Counted from the first letter of the stretch, positions 24,374 to 32,371 are shown. The stretch is 64,000 bases of DNA from Duganella margarita (GCF_009857535.1 NZ_WWCS01000018.1:1-64000), one strand, 5' to 3'. The notes: generated from the sequence alone by a model not told the origin. Program-made: numbers and translations.

Positions 24374-24980
24374 GGCTGCTAAGCACCGACCGAAATCGGC
24401 CCAAAATGGGACTATTCTATTAAGGTTTGGATTCAACATGCCGCATAATGAACTTTCTGAACCTCGAGAAAATAGTCCAGAAGCGCGCTAACTTACAGAT
24501 TGGCGTCTTTCTCTTATGGAGTTGCTAAGGCGTCGATTTTCTTACACAGCTCGAGCACATGAAGGTGATAGCTCACTGCAAATGTGGCTCTGCTAGCATA
24601 GTTTTACATTGATAGGGGGGGGAGCGTCCTAGGACTTGGGGATGCGTGCACTTTCAGATTTTCAGTGGAAAGACGAGCAAGGGTAGCTTTTTGGTGCGAT
24701 AGTATTTGAGCAGGATAATTTATCGGTCAGGCTCGACGTTTGGTCGATTGATGGAAGCGCCACAGCATACATTCTTCCCCCTCTCGAGGCACTCGTGTCG
24801 TATGGAGCACCGCCTAAGTAGGGGTAAGGAATTCGGCCAATAATAGCACTTCATTTGGAAAGACGTACTGAATGAATTTAGAAACAATGTCGAGCACTGA
24901 AGTTGCATTAGGCTATTCACCATTGGTTGCGTATTGAAAAGTAATTCACATTAATCCAATTAGCGAAAAATAAATATAAA
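24374..24980 (+). other. Decayed coding DNA in the island, with one recognisable C-terminal fragment
   Basis: No intact gene was found in these 607 bases. From 24687 to 24821 one frame, opened only by an in-frame TAG, reads GAIVFEQDNLSVRLDVWSID, then ATAYILPPLEALVSYG and a stop. This looks like the natural C-terminal end of a small cytoplasmic protein. Upstream fragments such as RRRFSYTARAHEGDSSLQMW lie in another frame and are broken by stops. The family could not be identified. The base composition is AT-rich and homopolymer-prone (gggggggg near 24616). Confidence 0.45.
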
Positions 24981-26123
24981 ATGTATTCTGGAAAACAAGT
25001 TATCAAGGCCGGTGAGCAACTTTTAATTGAGGATCTAAAAACATCAGATCCCGATACGTATTTTTCCGCAATGGATGTTCTTTCATATTGGCGATTTAGC
25101 CATGAAAAGCCACTTGATATTGCGTTTACTATGTTGGAAGGGGTCGCAAAGCAGAAGGATAAGTCTGCAATTTTTGCTAAACGCTTAAAGCGCTACGTCT
25201 CAATTGTCGCAAAACTTCGCAGATTTAACCAAATGAAGCTGAAGAACATGCAAGATATTGGGGGATGTAGAGCGATTGTTTCGAATGAAAAGCGGCTACG
25301 TCAATTGGTTCGTGAACTCCGAAAACGTCCCGAGTTTCGAACACCTAGCGGCAAGATTCGGGCCAAAGACTATATTTCTGAGCCAAAAGATGATGGATAT
25401 CGTGGATATCATTTAATAGGAAATTTTCCTGGTGATTCGGCAGATGATTTGAAGAGTATAGAAATACAGGTCAGAACCGCTCTGCAACATAGTTGGGCGA
25501 CGGCTTTGGAAATTGTTGATCTTTTCACTGGTCAAGCGCTGAAATCTAGCTCGGGTGATCCTAAGTGGAAAGAATTCTTCGCCTTAATTAGCGGCCAGTT
25601 TTCGATAATGGAATCAATTCATCTTTTTGACACATTTAACGGGCGGAAAAAATTTGAATCCTTTAGTGAGGCCGTTATTTCTAATGATAACAATATTGAG
25701 CAATGCCGTGCAACACAATCCGCAAGCAATGCGCTAGCGGTAATTTCAAGATTTGAGGCATTTGCCCAGTCGTTAAAGATTTTCGATCAACATCTTAGCG
25801 AATCGCCATTTGATGGTTATGCTCTGATCGAGGTGGATACAAAGATTAGAAGTGTTAAATTTTCACACTATAGCGACGATCTGGTTTCTCTAGCTGAAGA
25901 AGCGTATATTAAAGCAGAAAAAGCTGTTGCAGAATCAAAAAATTCAGTTGTTGCGTTAGTTTCCACTACCGCAATTGGCGGTCTGAAAGAGGCTTATCCG
26001 AATTATTTCGGCGATTCAACTAGTTTTGTAAATTATTTATATATGGTAAATAAAGTTGCACTTCCGCCGCGAAAAGGAAGCAGTTGGGATAACTTGGTTA
26101 AGAGAATTTTCAATATTCGGTGA
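24981..26123 (+). CDS. RelA/SpoT-domain protein, putative (p)ppGpp-type or toxic nucleotidyl pyrophosphotransferase
   Basis: The 380-residue protein has the synthetase signatures in order: RLKRYVSIVAK (68-78, ATP side), DIGGCRAIV (92-100, metal Asp), KDYISEPKDDGYRGYH (129-144, G-loop with stacking Tyr), EIQVRTALQHSWA (161-173, catalytic Glu). The HD hydrolase, TGS and ACT domains of long RelA/SpoT proteins are absent. Residues about 180-380 are helical and unassigned. Single-domain synthetases include housekeeping alarmone synthetases and toxSAS toxins, some fused to an antitoxin domain for phage sensing. It is strongly AT-rich in a tRNA-flanked island, which favours a transferred defence-type gene. 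No ribosome site is evident. Confidence 0.75.
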   Translation: MYSGKQVIKAGEQLLIEDLKTSDPDTYFSAMDVLSYWRFSHEKPLDIAFTMLEGVAKQKDKSAIFAKRLKRYVSIVAKLRRFNQMKLKNMQDIGGCRAIVSNEKRLRQLVRELRKRPEFRTPSGKIRAKDYISEPKDDGYRGYHLIGNFPGDSADDLKSIEIQVRTALQHSWATALEIVDLFTGQALKSSSGDPKWKEFFALISGQFSIMESIHLFDTFNGRKKFESFSEAVISNDNNIEQCRATQSASNALAVISRFEAFAQSLKIFDQHLSESPFDGYALIEVDTKIRSVKFSHYSDDLVSLAEEAYIKAEKAVAESKNSVVALVSTTAIGGLKEAYPNYFGDSTSFVNYLYMVNKVALPPRKGSSWDNLVKRIFNIR

Positions 26124-26436
26124 TTTAATTATATTTTCCGAATTGTTAATTAATTTTCGTGATATTTTGGCAGCCAACAGAGGCGTCTAATAATATTCAA
26201 CCTCCACTTGGGGCGTAAGCGGCCGGTCGTGAGCATGGGGTACAGAATATTTCCTCGAAGTTGGCCACCTGTGGCACTTTGTCGTGTTGCTGCAGCGGCG
26301 GAATAGGGGGGGAGGCTTCGATCATACTGAGGGCTCGGCAGAGGAGCCAATTCAGCAATGTCATGTGCTGGTAATCCTGGCAAAGTATTGTGCTCTCTTT
26401 TCGCTGTCGCCTCTCGCTCGAGGTAAAGTCTTTACT
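26124..26436. other. Island right edge and mgtC leader, no gene seen
   Basis: The first part (to about 26195) remains AT-rich (aattgttaattaattttcg). After about 26210 the composition returns to that of the chromosome, so the island boundary probably lies here. Open frames on both strands have no recognisable domain. The last 100 bases are the untranslated leader of mgtC; no riboswitch fold could be confirmed by eye. Confidence 0.45.
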
Positions 26437-27153
26437 ATGCAGATGCTCGCCAATATCAATCTGGATTCCTTGCTGGATACGCTGGTGTCGCTGGGCGCTG
26501 CGTTTGTGCTGGGTGGCGTGATTGGGCTGGAGCGACAGTATCGGCAGCGCACTGCTGGATTGCGAACCAATGTGCTGGTGGCGGTCGGCGCGGCGATGTT
26601 TGTGGATATGGCCAATCGCTTGCAGGGACATGAGGGCGCGGTGCATGTGATTGCCTACGTGGTGTCCGGCATCGGTTTTCTCGGCGCCGGCGCGATCATG
26701 CGGGAAGACGGCAATGTGCGCGGGCTGAATACGGCGGCGACGCTGTGGGGTTCGGCCTGCGTCGGTGCTGCGGCTGGCGCCGATCTGATCCTGGAAGCGG
26801 TGCTGGCCGCGCTGTTTGTGCTGGCCGCCAATACGCTGCTGCGACCCATCGTCAATCAGATCAACCGCAAGCCGATCGATGTCGAATCGGTTGAAGTAAC
26901 CAACATCGTTTACGTCATCGCGGAACGGCCGCACCAGAAAACGGTGATGGCGCAGCTGGAGGAGGCGCTGGAGCGCGGCAATTATCCGACCCGCGCGCTC
27001 AACTTGCATCCCTTCGGCAACGACGAGGTAGAGATCGAGGCCACGCTGGCCAGCACTTCGGTGGATGGCGACGACCTCGATCTGCTGGTCGCGCAACTGC
27101 AAGCGCTGCCCTTCGTGCGGCAGGCCTTCTGGAGTCCCAGCACTGCCGAATAA
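26437..27153 (+). CDS. MgtC/SapB-family membrane protein
   Basis: A 238-residue protein with four to five N-terminal transmembrane helices holding the MgtC core (AAFVLGGVIGLERQYRQRTAG, GLRTNVLVAVGAAMFV, GIGFLGAGAIMREDG, GLNTAATLWGSACVGAAAG). An ACT-like cytoplasmic C-terminal domain follows (about 150-235). MgtC proteins are linked to growth at low magnesium and to regulation of F-ATPase or of phosphate uptake. The ATG at 26437 is chosen because the membrane core begins right after it; the open frame extends 51 codons upstream without homology. Confidence 0.87.
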   Translation: MQMLANINLDSLLDTLVSLGAAFVLGGVIGLERQYRQRTAGLRTNVLVAVGAAMFVDMANRLQGHEGAVHVIAYVVSGIGFLGAGAIMREDGNVRGLNTAATLWGSACVGAAAGADLILEAVLAALFVLAANTLLRPIVNQINRKPIDVESVEVTNIVYVIAERPHQKTVMAQLEEALERGNYPTRALNLHPFGNDEVEIEATLASTSVDGDDLDLLVAQLQALPFVRQAFWSPSTAE

Positions 27154-27211
27154 GCAACGTTGCGGCACTGCCAATCTTGCTGTGTTTTTTCAGCAAAAAC
27201 CGGGTTGGCTA

Positions 27212-27240
27212 TTGCGTTCGCGGTAGGCTGCTGCTATGAT
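27212..27240 (+). promoter_or_regulatory. Promoter of the second tRNA-Glu pair
   Basis: TTGCGT and TATGAT are spaced by 17 bases, with the -10 box ending 15 bases before the tRNA. Confidence 0.6.
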
Positions 27241-27255
27241 TCGCGCCTTGGAAAT

Positions 27256-27331
27256 GTCCCCATCGTCTAGAGGCCTAGGACATCACCCTTTCACGGTGAG
27301 TACGGGGGTTCGAATCCCCCTGGGGACGCCA
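27256..27331 (+). tRNA. tRNA-Glu (TTC), copy 4
   Basis: Identical to the copies at 22812, 23040 and 23272. It lies just past mgtC and has its own promoter. Together with copy 3 it forms exact 76-bp direct repeats bracketing the island and mgtC. Confidence 0.97.
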
Positions 27332-27368
27332 ACGCGACATTTCCAAACGGCCAGTACGGACAGTTTCT

Positions 27369-27444
27369 GTCCCCATCGTCTAGAGGCCTAGGACATCACC
27401 CTTTCACGGTGAGTACGGGGGTTCGAATCCCCCTGGGGACGCCA
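27369..27444 (+). tRNA. tRNA-Glu (TTC), copy 5
   Basis: Identical to the other four copies. It is separated from copy 4 by 37 bases and followed at once by a terminator. Confidence 0.97.
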
Positions 27445-27449
27445 AATCA

Positions 27450-27480
27450 TGCAAAAAGCCGCCTTGTGCGGCTTTTTGCA
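27450..27480. terminator. Bidirectional terminator between tRNA-Glu and the protease operon
   Basis: A perfect 13-bp stem (tgcaaaaagccgc / gcggctttttgca) around a 5-base loop, with A- and T-tracts inside the stem, so it can stop transcription from both sides. It serves the tRNA-Glu pair (+) and the subtilase operon (-). Confidence 0.85.
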
Positions 27481-27489
27481 TTTCCGGGC

Positions 27490-29535
27490 TCACCACATGA
27501 TCGGGTTGTATGGTTTCGGGATCGGGAACTGGCCCACGTGCAGCTGCGGCCACTGCATGCCGAAGTTGCCCAGGTGCGTGCGCGCAACGTCGAACGCGAA
27601 CGGATCGTACACCGGCGCCTGCGCCATCATCGGCGTCGCCATCAGCGGCGCGATCATCGGTGCGACGAGCGGCGCAACCATCGGCCCCATCATCTGCTGC
27701 GGCTGCATCGCCGGCCGCGCGGCCTGCGATTGCAAGCCCACCGCCAACAACACATCCGGCAAGCCGAACCCGGTGTGGCTCTGGTCGCCCAGGCTGACGC
27801 GGTGCGCGCTGGCGCGGATGATCTGGAACAGCCGCTCGACCCGCTCCGGTCCGCGCGCCTGGTATTGCGCGGTCTGGAAGTCCGGATGATGCGCCACCGT
27901 CAGCGCCGCCAGTCCGGTCACATGCGGCGTGGCCATCGAGGTGCCGTCCCAGGCGGCGAAGTTATTCGGCGGCACGCACGAGGTGATCGCCACGCCCGGC
28001 GCGCACACGCCCACCTGCGGCCCGAAGCAGCTGAACTTGGCCGTGAAGTAGCCGTTGGCGTCGACATTGGCATCCAGCGTCTGCGCGTGGTAGCTGTCGG
28101 CCGGGAATTCGTCCAGCTTGCCGATAGCCGACACTGCCAGCACGTTGGGCGACGAAGCAGGGTACTGCACCGGTCCGCCCGAGTTGCCGGCCGCAACGAT
28201 GCACGCCACGCCGGCGCGCTTGGCGCGGATGATCTGCTGCTCCAGCGCTTCCGAGACTTCAGCGCCGCCCAGCGACAGGTTGACCACGTCGATCTGCTTG
28301 TCGATGCAGTATTCCAGCGCGTCGATCAGCTGGCTGACCTGGCCGCCGGGGAACAGTTTGCAGGCGTGCACTTCCGCATCCGGCGCGAAGCCGCGAATGC
28401 CGGAGGCGATGTCGGCCGCCGCGATCACGCCGGCGCAGTGGGTGCCGTGGCCCAGCGTGTCCTGGTTCCAGCCGTCCGGATTGGTTTTCTTATTGAGGAC
28501 ATCGAAGCCGGCGCGGATGCCGTGCAGATTGTCGTGCGAGGTGGCGGCGCCGGAATCGATGATGGCGATCTTCACGCCCTGGCCGCGATAGTTGCCGGGC
28601 AGCTGGTCGAGCCGCATCGCTTTCTGGCCCCAGTTGTAGCAGCGCTGGCGCGGAAAACCGGCCAGTGCCGGCCAGTCGGACAGCGCGCGCAGCGCCACCA
28701 CGTTCGGCTCGTCGCTGCTGATGTCGGGGTCGCTCTGGTAGAAGCTCCAGTAGTCGGCCTTGGGCTTGACGTACAGGCCGCGCACGGTGTCGGGCGTTTC
28801 GCCGAACAGCGACAAGGTCACGCGGCCGTTGGCGTCGGTCACGCCGCTGGCGGGCAGCATGCTGCCGAACAGCGACACTTCGGCATTCGCCTGCGGCGCG
28901 CCGTCCTTGCCGACCACGCTGATGACGGCGTTGAGCACCGGTCCGCCGCCATTGGTCGGCGTCACGCCGGTGACCATGGCGGGCAGGCGCAGCGACGGGT
29001 CCATCAGCGCCAGGTGCTGGTCGCGCTCCACCAGCAGGCGGCCCTGGCCTTGCTGATGCAGCGCTGCGGCTTTCTGCTCCGTCATGCGCGCCACCAGCAC
29101 GCCTTGCGACGAGCCGCTGCCGTCCGACAGCGCGCTCAGCACCGAGCGCGGGCCGACCTTGTCGACCACCTCGATATCGTTGCTATTGCGCAGCGCCTGC
29201 TCCAGCGCGTCGAACTGCAGGGGCTGGAAGCCCAGTGTCTGTAGGGCTTCGGTCTGATGGCGCGGGGCGATGACGAATTGTTTTTTGCGCGCGCCGATGG
29301 CGTGGCCGGTGCCGCCGGCGTGGCCGTTGCTGTGCGGTGCGGACTCGCCGTCGGCGCTGCTGGCTACGGTGTCGGCGGCGCGCGTGTCGCCGCTGCTGCT
29401 GGCACTGCTTGAGGTGGAGCCGGAGCGGCGGCCGCCAGGGTTGCCGCTTTCCGCCGGCGCGGCGGTGTCGCCGTCAACCGCGGAAGCTGGAAGGTCCGGC
29501 GGCGTGGTGCTGCCGCCATTGGGATTTTTAGGCAT
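27490..29535 (-). CDS. Subtilisin-like serine protease (S8) with propeptide-like domain
   Basis: The 681-residue protein starts with a disordered Ser/Gly/Ala region (1-80) and no signal peptide. A propeptide (I9-like) domain follows at about 85-178 (IEVVDKVGPR), then a carboxypeptidase-regulatory-like beta domain at about 185-260. The S8 catalytic domain has D327 (AIIDSG), H363 (GHGTHCAG), oxyanion N451 (AAGNSGG) and S533 (GTSMATPH). The C-terminal 80 residues are Met/Pro/Ala-rich (MVAPLVAPMIAPLMATPMM). An aaagga site precedes the ATG. It is the third gene of the operon, 10 bp after a gene encoding a free copy of its propeptide-type domain. Confidence 0.9.
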   Translation of the reverse strand: MPKNPNGGSTTPPDLPASAVDGDTAAPAESGNPGGRRSGSTSSSASSSGDTRAADTVASSADGESAPHSNGHAGGTGHAIGARKKQFVIAPRHQTEALQTLGFQPLQFDALEQALRNSNDIEVVDKVGPRSVLSALSDGSGSSQGVLVARMTEQKAAALHQQGQGRLLVERDQHLALMDPSLRLPAMVTGVTPTNGGGPVLNAVISVVGKDGAPQANAEVSLFGSMLPASGVTDANGRVTLSLFGETPDTVRGLYVKPKADYWSFYQSDPDISSDEPNVVALRALSDWPALAGFPRQRCYNWGQKAMRLDQLPGNYRGQGVKIAIIDSGAATSHDNLHGIRAGFDVLNKKTNPDGWNQDTLGHGTHCAGVIAAADIASGIRGFAPDAEVHACKLFPGGQVSQLIDALEYCIDKQIDVVNLSLGGAEVSEALEQQIIRAKRAGVACIVAAGNSGGPVQYPASSPNVLAVSAIGKLDEFPADSYHAQTLDANVDANGYFTAKFSCFGPQVGVCAPGVAITSCVPPNNFAAWDGTSMATPHVTGLAALTVAHHPDFQTAQYQARGPERVERLFQIIRASAHRVSLGDQSHTGFGLPDVLLAVGLQSQAARPAMQPQQMMGPMVAPLVAPMIAPLMATPMMAQAPVYDPFAFDVARTHLGNFGMQWPQLHVGQFPIPKPYNPIMW

Positions 29536-29545
29536 GATGGTCCTT

Positions 29546-29848
29546 TCAAAATGGGTCGGCTGCGTCGCTGTCGAACATGGAGAGCGGGCGGTCCGGTTCT
29601 ATGGTCAATTGGTGCGAGGGCGTGCCGGTAAGGCGGAAATGCTGGTCCAGCAGGCGCGCCTTGTCCGGGCTGATTTCCACCACCGCCGTGTGCGGCCGGT
29701 CGCGCGGGCCGATGACGTCGACCACGGCGATCTCGGGATCGGTGGACGCCACCGCCAGGAAGTCGTTGAGCGGCGCGCCGCGCGCGGCATGGACGAGGAA
29801 GCGGGCCTTGTCCGGTATGGCTTGCGTGGCGCTTGAGGTTTCGGGCAT
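29546..29848 (-). CDS. Stand-alone protease-propeptide homologue, putative inhibitor or chaperone of the adjacent subtilase
   Basis: This 100-residue protein aligns along most of its length with residues about 85-178 of the protease encoded 10 bp downstream: ARFLVHAARG with KQFVIAPRHQ, EIAVVDVIGPRD with DIEVVDKVGPRS, ISPDKARLLDQ with MTEQKAAALHQ, and IEPDRPLSMFD with VERDQHLALMD. Subtilase propeptides fold the enzyme and inhibit it, and free-standing I9-type inhibitors are known. So it probably inhibits, times or refolds the neighbouring protease. No signal peptide. A strong aaggag site lies upstream. Confidence 0.7.
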   Translation of the reverse strand: MPETSSATQAIPDKARFLVHAARGAPLNDFLAVASTDPEIAVVDVIGPRDRPHTAVVEISPDKARLLDQHFRLTGTPSHQLTIEPDRPLSMFDSDAADPF

Positions 29849-29873
29849 GAGGAATTCTCCTTAAAGCACAGCG

Positions 29874-29902
29874 CCCTCCGGCAGCGGGGCCGCCGGAGGG
29901 CA
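29874..29902 (-). promoter_or_regulatory. Intercistronic hairpin between repeat-protein and propeptide-homologue genes
   Basis: A perfect 10-bp GC-rich stem (gccctccggc / gccggagggc) with a 9-base loop lies in the 89-bp gap between the first and second genes of the operon. No U-tract follows on the minus strand. It is more likely an mRNA-processing or attenuation element that lets the repeat protein be made in excess over protease and inhibitor. Confidence 0.55.
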
Positions 29903-29937
29903 AATTGGCGCGCGCCCGCATCCGGGCGCTGCCGCGA

Positions 29938-31101
29938 TCAATGCAGGGTTTGCTGGCCGTACAGCGCGCTATTGGCTTGCTGGGCCGCCGCCAGTTGCGC
30001 CAGTTGTGCCTGTTGCGCCAGCTGTGCCTGTTGTGCTTGTTGCGCATAGGCGGCCGTCACCGGATCGGCGCCGAACGGCAGCATGCCGCCCAGCTGACCG
30101 GCGATGCCGCCGATGGTGTTGCCCAGGCCGGCGTTACCGAAAGCGCCGCCAATCGCGCCGCCCAGCGGCTGCGCCACGCTCTTGATGATGTTGCCGAACC
30201 AGCCTTGCGGCGCCAGACCTTGTTGTGCCAGCACGTCCTGCTGGCCCTGGGCGTAGGCCTGGGTGACCGGGTCGGCGCCGAATGGCAGGATGTTGGGATT
30301 GGGCGGCACCGGCACGGTGGGGCTGATGATGCCGGTGTACGGACGGTATTTGCGCATCAGGTCGCCCAGCCAGCCTTGCGGGGCGATGCCTTGCTGCTGC
30401 ATCAGCGCTTCCTGCTGCGCGTAGGCCTGTGCGACCGGATCGGCGGCGAAGGGCAGCATGCCGCCCAGATGGCCGGCGATGCCGCCGATGGTATTGCCCA
30501 GGCCCGCATTGCCCAGCGCGCCGCCGATCATGCCACCCAGCGGACGGCCGACGCTCTTGATGATATTGCCGAACCAGCCTTGCGGGGCCAGGCCCTGTTG
30601 TTGTAGCTGCTGTAGCTGTTGCAGCTGCGCTTGCTGCGCGTAGGCTTGCGTCACCGGGTCGACGGCAAACGGCAGCATGCCGCCCAGCTGGCCGGCGATG
30701 CCACCGATGGTGTTACCCAGGCCGGCGTTGCCAAACGCGCCGCCAATCGCACCACCCAGCGGCTGCGCCACGCTCTTGATGATGTTGCCGAACCAGCCTT
30801 GCGGGGCCAGCCCTTGTTGCGCCAGCTGGGCTTGTTGTAGCAGTTGCTGTTGTTGTGCTTGCTGCGCATAGGCGGCAGCGACCGGATCAACGCCAAATGG
30901 CAGCAGCCCGCCGCCAATGCCGCCGGCGGCCGAGCCGATCTGGCGGCCCAGGTTGGCATTGCCGAACAGGCCGCCGATGCCGCGACCAATCAGGCCGCCC
31001 AGCGGTGCACCGATCAGGCCGCCGAGGAAGCCTTGCGGGGCCAGCTCGCCGTATTGTTGGGGTACCATTTGTTGTCCATAGTATTGTTGAAACTCGTTCA
31101 T
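29938..31101 (-). CDS. Five-module glycine-zipper / Gln-rich repeat protein, unknown function
   Basis: A 387-residue protein built of five modules beginning at residues 20, 98, 171, 239 and 296. Each full module has a start LAPQGWFGNIIKSV, a glycine-zipper stretch (GGAIGGAFGNAGLGNTIG), a conserved LPF-x2-DPV-x2-AYAQ and a Gln/Ala/Leu linker. Module 4 has lost the glycine part for a Pro-rich segment. The zipper resembles those of pore-forming bacteriocins and membrane-inserting proteins, and the regularly spaced linkers would suit cleavage by the neighbouring protease. No signal peptide. It is first in the operon, after a strong aaggag site. Confidence 0.7.
   Translation of the reverse strand: MNEFQQYYGQQMVPQQYGELAPQGFLGGLIGAPLGGLIGRGIGGLFGNANLGRQIGSAAGGIGGGLLPFGVDPVAAAYAQQAQQQQLLQQAQLAQQGLAPQGWFGNIIKSVAQPLGGAIGGAFGNAGLGNTIGGIAGQLGGMLPFAVDPVTQAYAQQAQLQQLQQLQQQGLAPQGWFGNIIKSVGRPLGGMIGGALGNAGLGNTIGGIAGHLGGMLPFAADPVAQAYAQQEALMQQQGIAPQGWLGDLMRKYRPYTGIISPTVPVPPNPNILPFGADPVTQAYAQGQQDVLAQQGLAPQGWFGNIIKSVAQPLGGAIGGAFGNAGLGNTIGGIAGQLGGMLPFGADPVTAAYAQQAQQAQLAQQAQLAQLAAAQQANSALYGQQTLH
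29941..31044 (-). repeat. Five tandem coding repeats inside the glycine-zipper gene
   Basis: In transcription order the modules lie at 31044-30811, 30810-30592, 30591-30388, 30387-30217 and 30216-29941, that is 78, 73, 68, 57 and 92 codons. Modules 2 and 5 are nearly identical over the zipper, which implies recent duplication or gene conversion. Module 4 is the diverged one. Confidence 0.85.
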
Positions 31102-31252
31102 GACATCTCCTTGTTGTTGGTGATTGCAGCGGGCCAGGGGGCCGCGCTGGAAGGATTGGACTGGGGGCGATGTATGAAGTTTTGGTATTCTTGGTGGCCG
31201 CTGCGCGGTAATCAGGTATCATCCAGCCTCGATTTTTTCTGCCTGTACACAT

Positions 31253-32371
31253 ATGAAACTGGACCTGTTCTGCCGCGTGGTCGACAACTACGGCGACATC
31301 GGCATCTGCTGGCGTCTTGCCAAACAGCTGGTGCGCGAGCATGGGCTGGCGGTCACGCTGTATGTCGATGACCTGGCCAGCTTCCAGCGCATCTGCCCCC
31401 TGGTGGACGTGGCTGCCGAACGCCAGCAGGTGGAGGGCGTGACGGTGCGTCACTGGCGCAGTCAGGACGAGGTCTACACGCCGGACGAGGTGGCCGACAT
31501 CGTGGTGGAATTTTTCGCAGTCGATCTGCCGCCCGGTTACATCAACGCGATGGCGCAGCGCCAGCCGCGTCCCGTGTGGTTCAACCTGGAAGGCTTGACG
31601 GCCGAGGAGTGGGTGGAGGGCTGTCACCGCCTGCCGTCGTCGCAGCCGCAGTCGCTGGTCAAGCATTTTTTCTTCCCTGGCTTTACCGAGAAAACCGGCG
31701 GCCTGCTGCGCGAGGCGGCGCTGGAACAGCAACGCCTGCAATTCGCGCCGGCGCCGTTCCTCCAGCAACTGGGCGTGACGCCGCACGAAATCGCGGCCAC
31801 CAAGGTGTCGCTGTTCTGCTATCCGCATGCGCCGGTGGCGGCGCTGTTCGAAGTCTGGCGGCAGGGCGCTGCGCCAGTCGCCTGCCTGGTGCCGGAAGGC
31901 GTGGCGGCCGACGCCGTGCGCGCTTTCACGGGCGGCGAGGGCAAGGCGGGCGAGGTTGCCACGCACGGCGCATTGACGGTGCGCGTGCTGCCGTTCGTGC
32001 CGCAGCCGGATTACGACAAGCTGCTGTGGGCCTGCGATTTGAATTTCGTGCGCGGCGAGGATTCCTTCGTGCGCGCGCAGTGGGCCGGCAAGCCGTTCAT
32101 CTGGCACATTTACCCGCAGGACGAGAACCTGCACCACAAGAAGCTGCGCGCCTTCCTGCAACGCTACGCCGGCGAGCTGCCTGGCTTGGCATCGTTTTCG
32201 CTGGCATGGAACGGCGCATCGACGAATCGGGTTGACTGGTCCGCCTTATGGGGCGCGCTGGCGGGAGAGAGCGCCGCTGCCACCGTCCGCGCCGCCGAAT
32301 GGCAGCAGCAAATGCTGGCGCACGGCGATCTGGCCACCAATATGCTGTCGTTTGCAGCCACGCTGAGATAG
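31253..32371 (+). CDS. earP: EF-P arginine rhamnosyltransferase EarP
   Basis: EarP transfers rhamnose from dTDP-rhamnose to Arg32 of elongation factor P, activating it for translation of polyproline stretches. The 372-residue GT-B protein shows the family start LDLFCRVVDNYGDIGICWR with its conserved Asp residues and the C-terminal nucleotide-sugar site RGEDSFVRAQWAGKPFIWHI. Its gene is 122 bp upstream of efp in the same direction, the classic pairing. It is divergent from the repeat-protein operon. Confidence 0.95.
   Translation: MKLDLFCRVVDNYGDIGICWRLAKQLVREHGLAVTLYVDDLASFQRICPLVDVAAERQQVEGVTVRHWRSQDEVYTPDEVADIVVEFFAVDLPPGYINAMAQRQPRPVWFNLEGLTAEEWVEGCHRLPSSQPQSLVKHFFFPGFTEKTGGLLREAALEQQRLQFAPAPFLQQLGVTPHEIAATKVSLFCYPHAPVAALFEVWRQGAAPVACLVPEGVAADAVRAFTGGEGKAGEVATHGALTVRVLPFVPQPDYDKLLWACDLNFVRGEDSFVRAQWAGKPFIWHIYPQDENLHHKKLRAFLQRYAGELPGLASFSLAWNGASTNRVDWSALWGALAGESAAATVRAAEWQQQMLAHGDLATNMLSFAATLR

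Noticed and set aside
26150..26383. 77-codon minus-strand frame at the island edge as a gene
   Set aside because: No ribosome site, domain or codon pattern supports it; it lies over the composition boundary.
23348..26436. The island as a prophage or integrative element
   Set aside because: No integrase, structural, replication or conjugation gene can be found, so only an island or hot spot is claimed.
26284..26436. N-terminal extension of mgtC from 26284
   Set aside because: The 51 extra codons have no homology or signal character, and the membrane core begins right after ATG 26437.
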